Both the position numbers and the translations under genes were made by a program. A stretch of DNA of 64,000 nt from Bordetella parapertussis (GTDB lineage: Bacteria; Pseudomonadota; Gammaproteobacteria; Burkholderiales; Burkholderiaceae_C), in assembly GCA_945873925.1 (NCBI GenBank), contig CAMCES010000003.1, forward strand, positions 1 to 64,000. The letters run 5' to 3'. The number at the start of each line of letters is the position of its first letter. Position 1 is the stretch's first letter. The notes under the pieces are model-generated. The model ran no database searches. It was not told the DNA's origin and saw nothing but the letters and a program-made list of their open reading frames with translations. Below are positions 1-7,986 of this stretch, piece by piece.

Positions 1-630
1 GATTCACGTGGCGGTGCGGCGCTGTCGGTGCGGCAAATCACAGGTGTGCCCATCAAGTTTGCCGGTACCAGCGAAAAAATCGATGGCCTAGAAGCCTTTG
101 ACGCCGAGCGTCATGCGGGTCGCATTTTGGGCATGGGCGATATCGTGGCTTTGGTCGAGCAGGTCACTGCCAACATCGATGTCGAAGCCGCGCAAAAAAT
201 GGCCGCCAAAATGAAAAGCGGCGACGGCTTTGACCTCAACGATTTTTTGGCGCAAATCCAGCAAATGAAGCAAATGGGTGGCTTGTCGAGTTTGATGGAC
301 AAACTCCCCAGCCAACTCACTGCCAAGGCGGGTGCGGTGGACTTTGACAAAGCCGAAAAAGACATCCTCCGCAAGCAAGGCATCATCCACAGCATGACGC
401 CCAAAGAGCGCAGCAAACCCGACCTCATCAAAGCCACCCGCAAACGCCGCATCGCCGCTGGGGCTGGCGTTCAGGTGCAAGACGTCAACCGACTGCTGAA
501 TGAATTCGGCCAAATGCAAGACATGATGAAAAAAATGCGCGGCGGCGGCTTGATGAAGATGATGAAAAAACTCGGCGGCATGAAAGGCATTGCGGGCATG
601 GGCGGTGGCTTCCCAGGCATGCCCCGCTGA
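1..630 (+). CDS. ffh: Signal recognition particle GTPase Ffh, C-terminal part (5' cut by window)
   Basis: The frame is open from base 1, so the N domain and most GTPase motifs lie outside the window; 209 residues are seen. The start of the visible part (RGGAALSVRQITGVPIKFAGT) is the end of the G domain of Ffh, and the methionine-rich M domain follows. Its tail (MKKMRGGGLMKMMKKLGG and a Gly/Met-rich end) is the part that in this family binds 4.5S RNA and signal peptides. The protein targets nascent membrane proteins to FtsY and the translocon. It converges on miaB, with only 4 bases between the stop codons. No 4.5S RNA gene is visible here. Confidence 0.97.
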   Translation, partial: DSRGGAALSVRQITGVPIKFAGTSEKIDGLEAFDAERHAGRILGMGDIVALVEQVTANIDVEAAQKMAAKMKSGDGFDLNDFLAQIQQMKQMGGLSSLMDKLPSQLTAKAGAVDFDKAEKDILRKQGIIHSMTPKERSKPDLIKATRKRRIAAGAGVQVQDVNRLLNEFGQMQDMMKKMRGGGLMKMMKKLGGMKGIAGMGGGFPGMPR

Positions 631-634
631 CGCC

Positions 635-1969
635 TCAAGCCACCAACACTTCCCCGCGCAAGGAGTGGGGCAGCGCTTCGGTGATGCGCACATTCAGCAT
701 CTGTCCCACCAAACGCTGACCCAGCGGGCCTGCCGGGAAATTGACGATGCGGTTGCATTCGGTGCGCCCCATCAGCTCGGCTGCACTTTTGCGTGATGCC
801 CCTTCCACCAAAATCTGCTGAACCGTGCCCACACGGCTTTCGCTGATGCGGCGCACGTTGTCCTCGACCGTGGCTTGCAGGTGTTGCAAACGGCGTAATT
901 TCACTTCGTGCGGTGTGCCGTCAGGCAAATTGGCAGCGGGCGTGCCTGGTCGGGGGCTGAAGATGAAACTGAAAGACGCATCAAAGCCAATGTCGGTGAT
1001 CAGCTTCATCAGCTTGTCGAAGTCTTCCTCGGTTTCGCCAGGAAAGCCGACGATGAAATCCGAGCTCATGGAAATGTCGGGGCGCACCGCACGCAGCTTG
1101 CGGATCGTGCTCTTGTATTCCATGGCGGTGTAGCCGCGTTTCATGGCCATCAAAATGCGGTCGCTGCCGTGCTGCACAGGCAGGTGCAAATGGCTCACCA
1201 ACTGCGGTACCTTGGCATAGACATCGATCAGTCGCTGCGTGAATTCATTGGGGTGGCTGGTGGTGTAGCGGATGCGCTCAATGCCCGGGATCTCAGCCAT
1301 GTACTCGATCAGCAAAGCAAAGTCGGCGATCTCTGCGGTATCACCCATGCGGCCGCGATAGGCGTTGACGTTTTGGCCGAGCAAGGTGATTTCTTTCACG
1401 CCTTGGGCCGTGAGCCCCGCCACCTCGGTCAGCACATCGTCCAAGGGGCGGTTGATTTCTTCGCCACGGGTGTAAGGCACCACGCAATAGCTACAGTACT
1501 TGGAGCAGCCTTCCATGATCGAGACAAAGGCAGACGCGCCTTCCACCCGGGCAGGCGGCAGGTGGTCGAATTTTTCGATCTCGGGGAAGCTGATATCGAC
1601 TTGTGGCTTTTTCAGATCGCGACGCTGGTTGAGTAACTCGGGCAGGCGGTGCAGGGTTTGCGGTCCAAACACGACATCCACATAGGGCGCGCGGGCAATG
1701 ATGGCCTCGCCTTCTTGGCTGGCCACACAACCGCCCACGGCGATTTGCACGCCTTTTTGCTTGAGGTGTTTCACGCGTCCCAGGTCGGAGAAGACTTTTT
1801 CTTGGGCTTTTTCGCGCACCGAGCAGGTGTTGAAGACGACCAAGTCGGCCTCGTCAATGTCTTGCGTTTGTTGGTAACCTTGGGCCGCGCTCAGCACGTC
1901 GGCCATCTTGTCCGAGTCGTACTCGTTCATTTGGCAACCGAAGGTTTTGATGAAGACTTTGCGGCTCAT
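635..1969 (-). CDS. miaB: tRNA-2-methylthio-N6-dimethylallyladenosine synthase MiaB
   Basis: Radical-SAM methylthiotransferase that adds the 2-methylthio group to i6A37 of tRNAs reading UNN codons. The 444-residue protein has the N-terminal UPF0004 domain with cysteines C12 (TFGCQMNEYDS), C49 (FNTCSV) and C81 (GGCVAS), which hold the auxiliary cluster. The radical-SAM CxxxCxxC follows at C155, C159 and C162 (EGCSKYCSYCVVPYTRG), and a C-terminal TRAM domain ends the protein. The frame is open further upstream, but MSRKVFIKTFGCQMN is the normal family start. It is convergent with ffh and divergent from the cupin gene. Confidence 0.97.
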   Translation of the reverse strand: MSRKVFIKTFGCQMNEYDSDKMADVLSAAQGYQQTQDIDEADLVVFNTCSVREKAQEKVFSDLGRVKHLKQKGVQIAVGGCVASQEGEAIIARAPYVDVVFGPQTLHRLPELLNQRRDLKKPQVDISFPEIEKFDHLPPARVEGASAFVSIMEGCSKYCSYCVVPYTRGEEINRPLDDVLTEVAGLTAQGVKEITLLGQNVNAYRGRMGDTAEIADFALLIEYMAEIPGIERIRYTTSHPNEFTQRLIDVYAKVPQLVSHLHLPVQHGSDRILMAMKRGYTAMEYKSTIRKLRAVRPDISMSSDFIVGFPGETEEDFDKLMKLITDIGFDASFSFIFSPRPGTPAANLPDGTPHEVKLRRLQHLQATVEDNVRRISESRVGTVQQILVEGASRKSAAELMGRTECNRIVNFPAGPLGQRLVGQMLNVRITEALPHSLRGEVLVA

Positions 1970-2059
1970 GCCTGAGCCTGGTGTGTGCAGCGTTTCATGG
2001 TTTAGATCCAGAGGCTGTTGTAGGAAGGCAGATTGTACCGAGCGCTTTATCATCAGCGC

Positions 2060-2443
2060 ATGCAAACATTGACCTTGACCGTGTTGTTCACCGACACCGA
2101 TGGCCGCGCCCGCTTTCGAGAAGAGCCTTTGGCCTTGGATGAAGGCACTCCCCAAGCCCGCTTGAGCGAGCTCATGCCCACACAAGGCATGCAATTGCGC
2201 CACAGCCCAGTGGGTTTTCGCAGTGACTTCCACGTCAGCAGCCATGCCCAGTGGGTGTTCATCCTGCAAGGGCAAATGCAAATCGGGTTGCAAGACGGCA
2301 GTGGCAAGGTGTTTTCAGCCGGTCAGCATTTTTATTCCGCTGACTTGTTGCCCGAGGGTGCTGTTTTCGATCCGCAGCTGCACGGCCACTGGAGCCGGCA
2401 ACTGGGTGAAGAGCCATTGGTCACCTTGTTTGTCAGAGGCTGA
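2060..2443 (+). CDS. Small cupin-domain protein
   Basis: A 127-residue protein with the single-domain cupin pattern. It has a central beta-rich stretch with WVFILQGQMQIGLQDGSG (first cupin motif) and FSAGQHFYSADLLPEG (glycine turn and second motif). It lacks an obvious set of four metal ligands, so binding a metal is uncertain. No signal peptide is seen. ATG at 2060 was chosen over an in-frame TTG at 2033 because the domain starts soon after it. It is divergent from miaB and followed by a 182-base gap before the carbonic anhydrase. Substrate and role are unknown. Confidence 0.75.
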   Translation: MQTLTLTVLFTDTDGRARFREEPLALDEGTPQARLSELMPTQGMQLRHSPVGFRSDFHVSSHAQWVFILQGQMQIGLQDGSGKVFSAGQHFYSADLLPEGAVFDPQLHGHWSRQLGEEPLVTLFVRG

Positions 2444-2625
2444 AGATCGGTGACAGGTTTATAAATGCAGTTTTCATCCGACACAAGCTTAAAAATGAAT
2501 ATAAAAGCTCTCTCTACACACCGCCTCACTCAAGAGTGGGCTGGTTCGAGCCGATACCATCAGACACATTGCTGGGCGAGGACGGCCAGCGCACCTGCTC
2601 ACCCCTTACTTGATTCAGATCAGCC

Positions 2626-3873
2626 ATGAAAAAACACCTACGAACAATATTGGAAGTCTTGCTGGGCATCTGTTTGATCGCGACAGCCACCTTGGCCTAT
2701 TTGAACTATTCAGCCAAAAAGAATTTGGCAGGAGAAGTGACCGAATTGACCGAGCAACTGGATGAAGCCAAGGCGGCTTTGGAGAAATCCGAGCAAGAAC
2801 CCCCAGTGCCAGCCGAGCCTGCGGCTGACATTCCCAATACCGCCACTTATGAGCTCGATGCCCTCAAGGCCGCCTTCACCAATGGCGTGGTGTTGCAGGA
2901 TATGGAGACGATTTACAAATCACAAAAAACCCTGACCGCTGAGAGGCAAGTCGGTTTGGCTTCTTTGCGTTTGCTGACCAAAGGCGCGCAAGACGAGACA
3001 ACCATTGCAGCGTTTCAAAAAGCCCTGGAAATGGCTGAATGGAGCAACCGCTTGCAAACCGTGTGCGCTGCTCAAAACGCCTTGGCTGCAGCGGGTCAAA
3101 AAGTCACCGTGCTGTCGGATTGCAAAAAGTCCGCCAATGCAACCGCCGACAAAGCAGCCGACAGCCCTGTCAAAAAAGACGACCATGCGAACAAAGACGG
3201 CAAAGCGCATGATGTGCACTGGGGCTATGAGGGCGACAACGGCCCTGAGCACTGGGGCGACAACTTCCCTGTTTGTGGCAAAGGCAAAAAACAGTCGCCT
3301 TTGAATATCGTCGGTCCTTTCGAGAAATCCAAAGACAGCTTGACCGTGGACTACAAAGAAGGTCCGCTCAAGATCATCAACAACGGCCACACGATCCAAG
3401 TCAATTTCGAGCCAGGCAGCACCCTGACCATTGGCAAAGAGAGTTTCGATTTATTGCAATTTCACTTCCACCGCCCCTCAGAAGAGCAGGTCGATGGCAA
3501 GAATGCAGCCATGGTGGCGCACTTTGTGCACAAGAGCAAAGACGGCAAACTGGCGGTGATCGGTGTCTTGCTCAACGAAGGCAAGGAAAGCGCAGCCATC
3601 AAGACCTTGTGGGCCAACTTGCCACCCAAAGAGGGCGAGGAGTATATGCCTGCCAAGGTGGCTTTCAACCCTGGCAGCATGTTGCCCAAGGAGTTGGGCT
3701 TTTACAACTACGAGGGCTCGCTCACCACACCGCCGTGCACCGAAGGCGTTCAGTTTTATATATTGAAAGCACCGGTCGAGCTCTCCAAGGCGCAGGTAGC
3801 TAAGTTCCCCTTCAAGCTCAACGCCCGTCCGGTACAGAGCTTGAACGGACGCAAGATCACCACTGGGGGTTGA
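2626..3873 (+). CDS. Membrane-anchored alpha-class carbonic anhydrase with coiled-coil N-terminal extension
   Basis: The C-terminal part (about residues 195-415) is a complete alpha-carbonic anhydrase, which interconverts CO2 and bicarbonate. Zinc ligands are H280 and H282 (QFHFHRPS) and H299 (VAHFVH). The proton-shuttle position is H255 (NNGHTI), and T368 lies in SLTTPPCTEG. C217 and C371 match the usual extracytoplasmic disulfide. Ahead of it are a membrane anchor (about 8-26), a charged coiled coil (about 33-57), a Pro/Ala linker, a helical region of unknown type (about 72-170) with two more cysteines, and a Lys/Asp-rich spacer. Typical bacterial enzymes are near 220-250 residues, so 415 is long. 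The catalytic domain should face the periplasm. The stop abuts that of the opposing response regulator. Confidence 0.93.
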   Translation: MKKHLRTILEVLLGICLIATATLAYLNYSAKKNLAGEVTELTEQLDEAKAALEKSEQEPPVPAEPAADIPNTATYELDALKAAFTNGVVLQDMETIYKSQKTLTAERQVGLASLRLLTKGAQDETTIAAFQKALEMAEWSNRLQTVCAAQNALAAAGQKVTVLSDCKKSANATADKAADSPVKKDDHANKDGKAHDVHWGYEGDNGPEHWGDNFPVCGKGKKQSPLNIVGPFEKSKDSLTVDYKEGPLKIINNGHTIQVNFEPGSTLTIGKESFDLLQFHFHRPSEEQVDGKNAAMVAHFVHKSKDGKLAVIGVLLNEGKESAAIKTLWANLPPKEGEEYMPAKVAFNPGSMLPKELGFYNYEGSLTTPPCTEGVQFYILKAPVELSKAQVAKFPFKLNARPVQSLNGRKITTGG

Positions 3874-4476
3874 TCAGCCCATCAACAACCCATGTGTGCG
3901 GGCAAAGTGCAGGGTTTGGGTGCGGCTTTTCACGCCCAAGCGGCGGAACAATCGCCACAGGTGCACCTTGACCGTGTGTTCGCTGATGCTGAGTTCGGCG
4001 GCGATGTCGCGGTTGGACAAGCCACGGTCAAGCATGAGGATGAGTTGTTTTTGGCGTTTGGACAATTTGATGTCGCCGATCACCACGGCATCTGCATCGG
4101 CATCGTCATCTTCCGACTTCATGATGTCGTGGATGGCCTGAGAAATTTCAGCGGTATCAGTGGACTTCTCGATATAGAGGTCGGCCCCTGCTTCCAGGCA
4201 AGCGTCCCGCGCTTCGCCAGACGGCATGGCGGACAGCACCACCAGGGGGATCTCGGGGTACATTTTTTTCACGTCAGAGATGGCGGTGGCGCCTTTGACC
4301 CCGGGCAGCAGCAAATCGAGGACAAACAACTCAGGCTCACCGTTTTTGATGAGTGCGGCTTGGAGTTCGCTGAATTTTTCTAACTCAACCACCTTGGAAG
4401 AGGGGCGCAAACGGCGCAGCAACATGCCAATCATTTGGCGAACCATGGGGTGATCATCGATTACATACAAGCTCAT
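3874..4476 (-). CDS. NarL/FixJ-type response regulator with LuxR DNA-binding domain
   Basis: A 200-residue two-domain regulator. The receiver domain has the acidic pair D7/D8 (YVIDDHP), phosphoacceptor D54 (FVLDLLLPG), S82 and K104. An acidic linker (about 122-130) leads to a LuxR helix-turn-helix (LSKRQKQ, LSNRDIAAELSISEHTVKVHL). No histidine kinase lies nearby, so it is an orphan here. It starts 16 bases downstream of the trpS stop on the same strand and could be co-transcribed with it. It converges on the carbonic anhydrase with directly adjacent stops. Target genes are unknown. Confidence 0.93.
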   Translation of the reverse strand: MSLYVIDDHPMVRQMIGMLLRRLRPSSKVVELEKFSELQAALIKNGEPELFVLDLLLPGVKGATAISDVKKMYPEIPLVVLSAMPSGEARDACLEAGADLYIEKSTDTAEISQAIHDIMKSEDDDADADAVVIGDIKLSKRQKQLILMLDRGLSNRDIAAELSISEHTVKVHLWRLFRRLGVKSRTQTLHFARTHGLLMG

Positions 4477-4492
4477 TGTGATTTCTCCGGTG

Positions 4493-5689
4493 TCAATAAT
4501 TCAGGCCCATGGCCTCGCGCACTTCGCGCATGGTCTCTTGCGCCGTGGCCCGCGCACGCTGCGTGCCAGCGTCTACGATATCACGAACAAGTCGAGGATT
4601 GGAAACAAAAGGTTCAGCTCTTGCCAGCATGGGCGCTTGCTCAGCCACGATGGCATCGATGATCGGCTGCTTGCATTCCAAGCAGCCAATGCCTGCTCGG
4701 GTGCATTCGGTTTTCACCCATGTTTGGGTGGTGGGAGGTGAGTAGACCAAATGGAATTGCCAGACCGGGCAGTGGTCGGGGTTGCCTGCATCGGTGCGCT
4801 TGACCCGGGCCGGGTCGGTGGGCATGCGCCTGACCTTGGTCTCGATGTTGGCTTTGTCTTCGCGCATGGCAATCGCGTTGTTGTAGCTTTTGCTCATCTT
4901 GGCACCATCCAAGCCCGGCAATTTGCTGGCTTGGGTCAGCAAGGCATGGGGCTCGGTCAGCACCGCTTTGCCCGTGCCTTTGAAATAGCCTTCCAAACGC
5001 TCACGGTCGCTGTCACTCAATTCGGGCGCGGTTTTCAAGAAGCCCATCGCGCCTTCTAGCGCTTTGGCGTCACCGGTTTCTTGAAACTGTTTGCGGGATT
5101 TTTCAAAGCGTTTGACGCTGTCTTTGGGCAGCTTGGCCAAGCAGTCCTGCACCAAGACGTCAAAGTTGGGTTCGCGTCCGTACAAATGGTTAAAGCGACG
5201 TGCGGTTTCGCGGGTCAACTCGACATGGCTGGCTTGGTCTTCACCGACCGGCACATGTTTTGCCTTGTAAATCAGGATGTCGGCGGCTTGCAGCAAGGGA
5301 TAACCCAAGAAACCGTAGGTGGTCAAGTCCTTGTCCTTGAGCTTTTCCATCTGGTCTTTGTAAGTGGGTACGCGCTCGAGCCAACTCAAAGGCGTGCCCA
5401 TGGCCAAGAGCGTGAACAACTCGGCATGTTCAGGGATACGGCTTTGCAAAAAAATCGTGCATTGGTTCGGGTCCAAACCCGCGGCCAACCAGTCGATCAC
5501 CATCTCGTAAACATTCTTTTCGATCACCTCGCGGCTTTCGTAATGGGTGGTCAGGGCATGCCAATCGGCGACGAAATAAAAGCAAGGCATCTGGGATTGC
5601 AGGCGCACCCAGTTCTTCAGGGCACCGTGGTAGTGGCCCAGGTGAAGCGCGCCAGTGGGGCGCATGCCGGAGAGTACCCGTTCGCTCAT
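4493..5689 (-). CDS. trpS: Tryptophan--tRNA ligase
   Basis: Class I aminoacyl-tRNA synthetase charging tRNA-Trp. The class signatures are TGALHLGHYHG (HIGH motif, residues 12-22) and GAKMSKSYNN (KMSKS loop). The 398-residue length fits the longer form common in betaproteobacteria. The start MSERVLSGMRPTG overlaps the stop of the upstream M50 protease gene as ATGA (5686-5689), which indicates translational coupling. The reading frame is open upstream, but that part is the antisense of the protease gene. Confidence 0.97.
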   Translation of the reverse strand: MSERVLSGMRPTGALHLGHYHGALKNWVRLQSQMPCFYFVADWHALTTHYESREVIEKNVYEMVIDWLAAGLDPNQCTIFLQSRIPEHAELFTLLAMGTPLSWLERVPTYKDQMEKLKDKDLTTYGFLGYPLLQAADILIYKAKHVPVGEDQASHVELTRETARRFNHLYGREPNFDVLVQDCLAKLPKDSVKRFEKSRKQFQETGDAKALEGAMGFLKTAPELSDSDRERLEGYFKGTGKAVLTEPHALLTQASKLPGLDGAKMSKSYNNAIAMREDKANIETKVRRMPTDPARVKRTDAGNPDHCPVWQFHLVYSPPTTQTWVKTECTRAGIGCLECKQPIIDAIVAEQAPMLARAEPFVSNPRLVRDIVDAGTQRARATAQETMREVREAMGLNY

Positions 5690-6366
5690 GGTGGGGACAG
5701 TTGTAAAACGGCAGCCAAGGGTTGCAAGGTCCACTGGATGGCCTGCATCGATACGCCCATGATGGGCCGCATCCACAGGCTGTTGACGATGCCCAGCAAT
5801 ATCAAACCCATCACGATGAAAAAGCCATAGCGTTCCACATGCGAAAAAACGACCGCCATGCGCCAAGGCAGCAAGCCGACCAACACGCGCCCGCCATCCA
5901 AGGGTGGCAAGGGAAATAAATTGAAGGCAAACATCACCAGGTTAACTAACACGCCCGCTTGTGCCATGTCGATGAAAAAACGCTCCTCTGTGCCCACACC
6001 GGACATGAGATACAGCATGGCTGCCCACACCAAGGCTTGCAGGAAATTGCTGGCGGGTCCGGCCAACGCGACCCAGACCATGTCCCGCTTTGGGTGGTGC
6101 AGGCGGTTGAAATCGACAGGAACCGGTTTGGCATAGCCAAACAAAAACTGGCCAGAGGTGGCCACATACAGCACCAACGGCATGAGGATGGTGCCCACCA
6201 GGTCGATGTGCGGGAAGGGATTGAGGGTGACCCGGCCCAAAAGCCAAGCGGTGTTGTCGCCCAGGCGCTTGGCGACGTAGCCATGGGCCGCCTCATGCAT
6301 TGTGATGGCCAGTAGCACTGGCAGTGCATGGGAGGCAATCGTTTGGATTAATTCATTGGAAATCAC
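5686..6366 (-). CDS. Site-2 protease-type M50 family membrane metalloprotease
   Basis: A 226-residue polytopic membrane protein with the zinc site HEAAH (H24, E25, H28) in the first membrane segment and the distal ligand D157 in FPLPPLDGGR. These are the two hallmarks of the M50 rhomboid-independent intramembrane proteases. It lacks PDZ or CBS domains and so belongs to the short class whose substrates are mostly unknown. It overlaps trpS by 4 bases. An AT-rich 114-base gap separates it from the yciO-like gene upstream, which may hold its promoter. Confidence 0.93.
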   Translation of the reverse strand: MISNELIQTIASHALPVLLAITMHEAAHGYVAKRLGDNTAWLLGRVTLNPFPHIDLVGTILMPLVLYVATSGQFLFGYAKPVPVDFNRLHHPKRDMVWVALAGPASNFLQALVWAAMLYLMSGVGTEERFFIDMAQAGVLVNLVMFAFNLFPLPPLDGGRVLVGLLPWRMAVVFSHVERYGFFIVMGLILLGIVNSLWMRPIMGVSMQAIQWTLQPLAAVLQLSPP

Positions 6367-6480
6367 CGGTTCATTGTCTCATCAAACTTGTTAAATTTGA
6401 GGGGAAATAAGAAGGACTTTGTAAGCAATTTCCTGGGGGAAGGGGGTCGCAATAGTTTGAAATAGATGGAAACACATGAT

Positions 6481-7116
6481 TTATAAGCCCAAAAGCGTTA
6501 CATCACCGGCACCAGCGCGCACCAAAAAGGGGGGGCCGCCTGTGCCCATGGGCGTCAAGTCCGCCACGGTGCTTGACTGACCGCGGCAGGCGCCGGCGTC
6601 GACCACCGCCGCGAGTTGGTGCTCGTAGCGCTCGCGGATATCCCAGGCATCGTTCAAGGCCAGGGTTTCATTGACAGGAATCAAGGTGGTGGCCAGCAGG
6701 GGGGAACCATGCAACTCCAGCAGTTGCTGAAGAGGGTTGTGTGCGGGCACCCGCAGACCAATGGTTTTTCGCTGCGGATGGGCCACACGCCTGGGTACCT
6801 CTTTGGTGGCCTCCAAAATGAAGGTGTAAGCACCGGGTGTGCAGGCTTTGAGCAAACGGTATTGACGGTTGTCGACCTTGGCATACACACCCAATTGGCT
6901 CAAATCACGGCACAACAAGGTCAAGTGGTGTCGCTCGTCTACGCCACGGATACGGCGCAACTGGTCGATCGCGGATTTATCGTCCAGGTGACAGACCAAG
7001 GCGTAACTCGAATCGGTGGGGACTGCCAAGACCTTGCCCTGCTGCAGCAAAGCCACAGCTTGTTTGAGCAAGCGTGCTTGCGGGTTGTCAGGGTGTACTT
7101 GCAGCCATTGGGCCAT
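6481..7116 (-). CDS. YciO/Sua5-family protein (L-threonylcarbamoyladenylate synthase-like)
   Basis: A 211-residue YrdC-like domain protein. It shows the nucleotide-binding pattern of the family: KVLAVPTDSSYALVC near the N-terminus, then KTIGLRVPAH and a late SSTVADL. The PTDSSYAL form is the YciO branch rather than TsaC or full-length Sua5, so it may not be the main t6A enzyme. ATG at 7116 (MAQWLQVHP) is preferred over TTG at 7122. It starts 9 bases after the stop of the PHP phosphatase gene, matching the trpH-yciO neighbourhood of other proteobacteria. Confidence 0.88.
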   Translation of the reverse strand: MAQWLQVHPDNPQARLLKQAVALLQQGKVLAVPTDSSYALVCHLDDKSAIDQLRRIRGVDERHHLTLLCRDLSQLGVYAKVDNRQYRLLKACTPGAYTFILEATKEVPRRVAHPQRKTIGLRVPAHNPLQQLLELHGSPLLATTLIPVNETLALNDAWDIRERYEHQLAAVVDAGACRGQSSTVADLTPMGTGGPPFLVRAGAGDVTLLGL

Positions 7117-7125
7117 GGGCAAGCG

Positions 7126-7977
7126 CTATTGGATTCGGTCTTGCAACAACTCCCAGACCGGGTTCAGGTCGCCGGGCAGCCAAGGCAAGGCGCCCAAGTC
7201 GGTGTGGCTTTCCTCGGGGCTGTGGAAATCGCTGCCGCGCGACGCGGCCAAACCAAACTCACGTGCCATACCGGCGTATTCCACAGCTTCAGCGGCAGAG
7301 TGGCTGCCGGTGACCACCTCGACGGCTTGCCCGCCATGCGCCTTGAAATCAGTGAACAAGGCGTACTCCTCGTTGGGCGTGAAAGCGTAGCGGGCCGGGT
7401 GGGCGATGACCGCCATGCCGCCGCCATCGCGAATCCAGTGGACCGCGTCTTTCAACTGGGCCCAGCGGTGTTCCACAAAGCCAGGTTTGCCTTCGGTCAA
7501 GAAACGGCGAAACACCTCGTGGGTGTCTTTGCAAACGCCTGTTTCCACCAAAAACCGGGCAAAGTGGGTGCGGGAAATCAGGTCAGGGTTGCCTGCGTAT
7601 TGCAGCGCACCTTCAAAGCTGCCGCGGATACCTACCTTGGCCAAACCAGCGGCCATGTCTTGCGCACGGGCGTGTCGTCCGCCGCGTGTGCCGCGCAAGC
7701 CGTCTTGCATCCGGGCGTCGTGGATGTCAAAGCCCAGCCCAACAATGTGCACCGTGTGGCCGGCGAAAGACACGGAAATTTCGGTGCCACTCAGGTAAGA
7801 CATGCCCAGCGCTTTGGCCGCGTGGGCGGCGCGCGCTTGACCGCCGATTTCATCGTGGTCGGTGAGCGACCACAGTTGCACGCCGTTGCTGTGGGCGCGC
7901 AGCGCCAACTCCTCGGGGGTGAGGGTGCCATCAGAGATGACAGAGTGGCAATGCAGGTCGGCGTTGAGGATATTCAC
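7126..7977 (-). CDS. rnm: PHP-domain phosphoesterase (RNase AM / 3',5'-nucleoside bisphosphate phosphatase family)
   Basis: A 283-residue PHP-domain protein. Metal-binding motifs are visible at NADLHCHSVISDG (H9, H11, D16), SLTDHDE (D40, H41), GTEIS, VIAHPARY, and GSDFHSPEE near the end. In E. coli the homologue YciV (TrpH, RNase AM) removes nucleotides from the 5' ends of RNA and dephosphorylates pAp. It sits 9 bases downstream of recJ and just before the yciO-like gene, all on the minus strand, so this is a nucleic-acid metabolism operon. The assignment is by family. Confidence 0.92.
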   Translation of the reverse strand: MNILNADLHCHSVISDGTLTPEELALRAHSNGVQLWSLTDHDEIGGQARAAHAAKALGMSYLSGTEISVSFAGHTVHIVGLGFDIHDARMQDGLRGTRGGRHARAQDMAAGLAKVGIRGSFEGALQYAGNPDLISRTHFARFLVETGVCKDTHEVFRRFLTEGKPGFVEHRWAQLKDAVHWIRDGGGMAVIAHPARYAFTPNEEYALFTDFKAHGGQAVEVVTGSHSAAEAVEYAGMAREFGLAASRGSDFHSPEESHTDLGALPWLPGDLNPVWELLQDRIQ

Positions 7978-7986
7978 TTTGTTATC

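Noticed and set aside
2521..2570. Possible tRNA because of a GGTTCGAGCC T-arm-like string upstream of the carbonic anhydrase
   Set aside because: No acceptor stem, anticodon arm or CCA can be built around it; only a small CACTC-AA-GAGTG repeat (2527-2538) is present.
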